From Branchiostoma floridae (taxonomy: Eukaryota > Chordata > Leptocardii > Amphioxiformes > Branchiostomatidae): a DNA stretch of 64,000 nt. Below: more notes on the stretch, generated by a model. That model had not been told where the DNA came from. It was given only the letters and a program-made list of their open reading frames with translations, and searched no databases. Positions within the stretch are counted from its first letter, which is position 1. The stretch covers positions 29,884,768 to 29,948,767 of the forward strand of contig NC_049980.1 in assembly GCF_000003815.2 (NCBI RefSeq), written 5' to 3'. The DNA is not shown here.

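Noticed and set aside
63558-63890. Long Pro/Arg/His-rich reading frame on the minus strand within exon 1
   Set aside because: It is a frame shadow of the GC-rich motor exon, which has clear P-loop coding in another frame.
63949-63949. Met at MNALMAEYF as the protein start
   Set aside because: The frame stays open to the window edge for 17 more codons, and class IX myosins have a longer N-terminal extension; no start signal can be shown.
1-64000. CRISPR arrays, operons, ribosome binding sites
   Set aside because: The window is intron-rich animal DNA; tandem arrays here have no spacer structure.

Overview
This window looks like animal nuclear DNA, most likely a cephalochordate (amphioxus, Branchiostoma). 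It has small exons with GT-AG introns, roughly 8% coding density, abundant TACATGTA-type words, and many short terminal-inverted-repeat (TIR) elements, SINEs and LINE tails of a kind I associate with amphioxus. The organism is an inference from texture and gene structure, because no database search was possible.

The window holds one protein-coding gene, read entirely on the minus strand: an unconventional class IX myosin (MYO9 type, the motor-RhoGAP family whose vertebrate members are MYO9A and MYO9B). I reconstructed 39 exons by eye. Every junction is a canonical GT-AG, and the reading frame runs unbroken through about 5.19 kb of coding sequence (about 1,730 residues). The gene is incomplete at both ends: exon 1 is open to base 64000 (N-terminal extension outside), and exon 39 splices out at base 31 inside the RhoGAP domain (C-terminus outside).

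Right to left, the protein order is: myosin motor with P-loop (exon 1, 63503-64000), switch I (exon 2), switch II (exon 10), a class IX loop-2 insertion (exons 15-17), the SH1/SH2 helix (exon 19) and the converter; three IQ motifs (exons 21-22, 17561-19312); a variable low-complexity tail built from seven consecutive symmetric phase-2 exons (10336-16330); a Ser/Thr-rich basic exon (7267-7618); an unusual C1-like zinc finger (exons 32-33); a conserved helical segment (exons 33-35); a canonical C1 zinc finger (exons 37-38); and the start of the RhoGAP domain with its arginine finger (exon 39). By family knowledge, this protein walks on or tethers to actin and locally switches off Rho through its tail.

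The introns are packed with mobile DNA. Intron 2 carries a 2.66 kb foldback element with ~840 bp inverted arms, encoding fragments of a THAP zinc finger and a YqaJ-type nuclease. Other introns hold hAT-like MITEs with 8-bp target duplications, a Harbinger-like MITE, a TA-flanked TIR family, three copies of a CAGGGCTC element, fragments of several LINE reverse transcriptases including an RTE-like tail ending in a (GAT)n tract, tRNA-headed SINEs, two minisatellites, long hairpins, and a partial tandem duplication of exon 20. Intron 1 is 19.3 kb and contains no exon I can find. There is one assembly gap (29408-29556).
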